A DNA stretch of 64,000 nt, taken from positions 62,001-126,000 of the forward strand of contig NZ_JALGQH010000006.1 in NCBI RefSeq assembly GCF_022810305.1, read 5' to 3'. This stretch comes from Rhodococcus sp. ARC_M6. Its GTDB lineage: Bacteria; Actinomycetota; Actinomycetes; Mycobacteriales; Mycobacteriaceae. Under the pieces are notes generated by a model. It saw only the letters and a program-made list of their open reading frames with translations. It had not been told where the DNA came from and searched no databases. Below, piece after piece: positions 63,789 through 64,000 of the stretch (its first letter is position 1; the number at the start of each line of letters is the position of its first letter). The translations under genes were made by a program, and so were the position numbers.

Positions 63789-64000
63789 ACCCTCACTCTG
63801 CCTGACTTCTGCGTGGCGTCCAAAACAGACATCCTGCATCGGCAGCAAAACCGGAGCTCCGCAAACTCACTGAATCACGAGCGGGCACGCCGTCGATCGA
63901 GGTCATCTGCACGGGCTTCAGCCAACCAACATTCGCAGCGTTTCCGCTGTTCAGGGAGCTATCCGTAATCGAGAGAATCATTTTTGGCTGTAGAAGCCTG
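63789..64000. other. Right-edge region with no recognisable gene
   Basis: About 210 bp upstream of yggT. sepF would be expected here in the conserved order but no SepF sequence is visible, so it must lie beyond the edge. Confidence 0.4.

Noticed and set aside
63793-63981. 62-codon minus-strand frame upstream of yggT
   Set aside because: No resemblance to SepF, the expected neighbour, and no ribosome site; treated as intergenic.
1-64000. CRISPR arrays, rRNA and tRNA genes, prophage
   Set aside because: No regularly spaced repeats, no rRNA or tRNA-like sequence and no phage structural genes were seen.

Overview
The window is high-GC actinobacterial chromosome. The right third carries a block familiar from mycolic-acid bacteria (wag31, a YggT gene, ileS with an actinobacterial T-box, a dinX-type polymerase gene, lspA, rluD, dnaE1). 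The left two thirds carry steroid-type catabolic genes (KshA-, HsaA-, IpdA-, IpdB- and IpdC-like, and a KstR2-like regulator). Together these point to Rhodococcus, probably near R. erythropolis. This is inferred from gene content and order, not from a database search.

Layout. 1-6.4 kb: a sulfatase (cut by the window edge), an Old-Yellow-Enzyme reductase and a TauD-type dioxygenase in one leftward operon, with a divergent TetR and an MFS exporter. 6.5-11.8 kb: a Baeyer-Villiger monooxygenase and two unrelated-looking thiamine-diphosphate enzymes. 12.0-14.8 kb: a scar with a broken tnpB and its RNA-like right end, a 1.37-kb segment inserted in tnpB, and a transketolase fragment. 14.8-24.2 kb: leftward catabolic operons (CoA ligase, ACAD11-like acyl-CoA dehydrogenase, quinone-oxidoreductase-like enzyme, two MaoC proteins, SDR; then ipdCBA-like genes; then a TIM-barrel gene). 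24.3-33.4 kb: rightward genes (second sulfatase, binding protein, LvaA/ACAD11-type kinase, KstR2-like TetR, two SDRs, second binding protein). 33.6-38.0 kb: an lldD pseudogene and a leftward dppFDCB-like ABC transporter. 38.1-42.6 kb: IclR, HsaA-like, KshA-like and a second IclR. 42.7-50.4 kb: dnaE1, a membrane-anchored protein, rluD, lspA and two lipoproteins. 50.5-57 kb: a mixed accessory patch (enoyl-CoA hydratase, azoreductase, NDH-2-like flavoprotein, an ABM-like double-domain protein, remnants, glutamate decarboxylase, an Mtb12-like lipoprotein). 57-64 kb: dinX, a TfoX-domain gene, ileS, a small membrane protein, wag31 and yggT.

The main result is that the 11.7-40.3 kb catabolic genes are tied together by two repeated operators. 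An 18-bp motif GTAGCAAATGTTTGATAC and variants occurs seven times, before the second ThDP enzyme (twice), the SDR-MaoC-ACAD-ligase operon, ipdABC, the TIM-barrel gene/sulfatase pair, the KstR2-like gene (a weaker copy) and the SDR pair. Its core AnCAAAnnTTTGnT differs by one symmetric base from the published KstR2 site AnCAAGnnCTTGnT, and the TetR encoded in the middle closely resembles KstR2. A second palindrome, TTCTCCCG-N5-CGGGAGAA, occurs in front of the second binding protein, upstream of dppBCDF, and (degenerate) between the HsaA-like and KshA-like genes, next to two IclR genes. I infer a dedicated pathway that takes up a sulfated polycyclic (steroid- or terpenoid-like) compound, removes sulfate, oxygenates rings (KshA-like, HsaA-like, BVMO), removes a hydroxyl through acyl-CoA phosphorylation and elimination (split ACAD11 pair) and opens the last ring with IpdABC-like enzymes. 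The substrate itself cannot be read from sequence.
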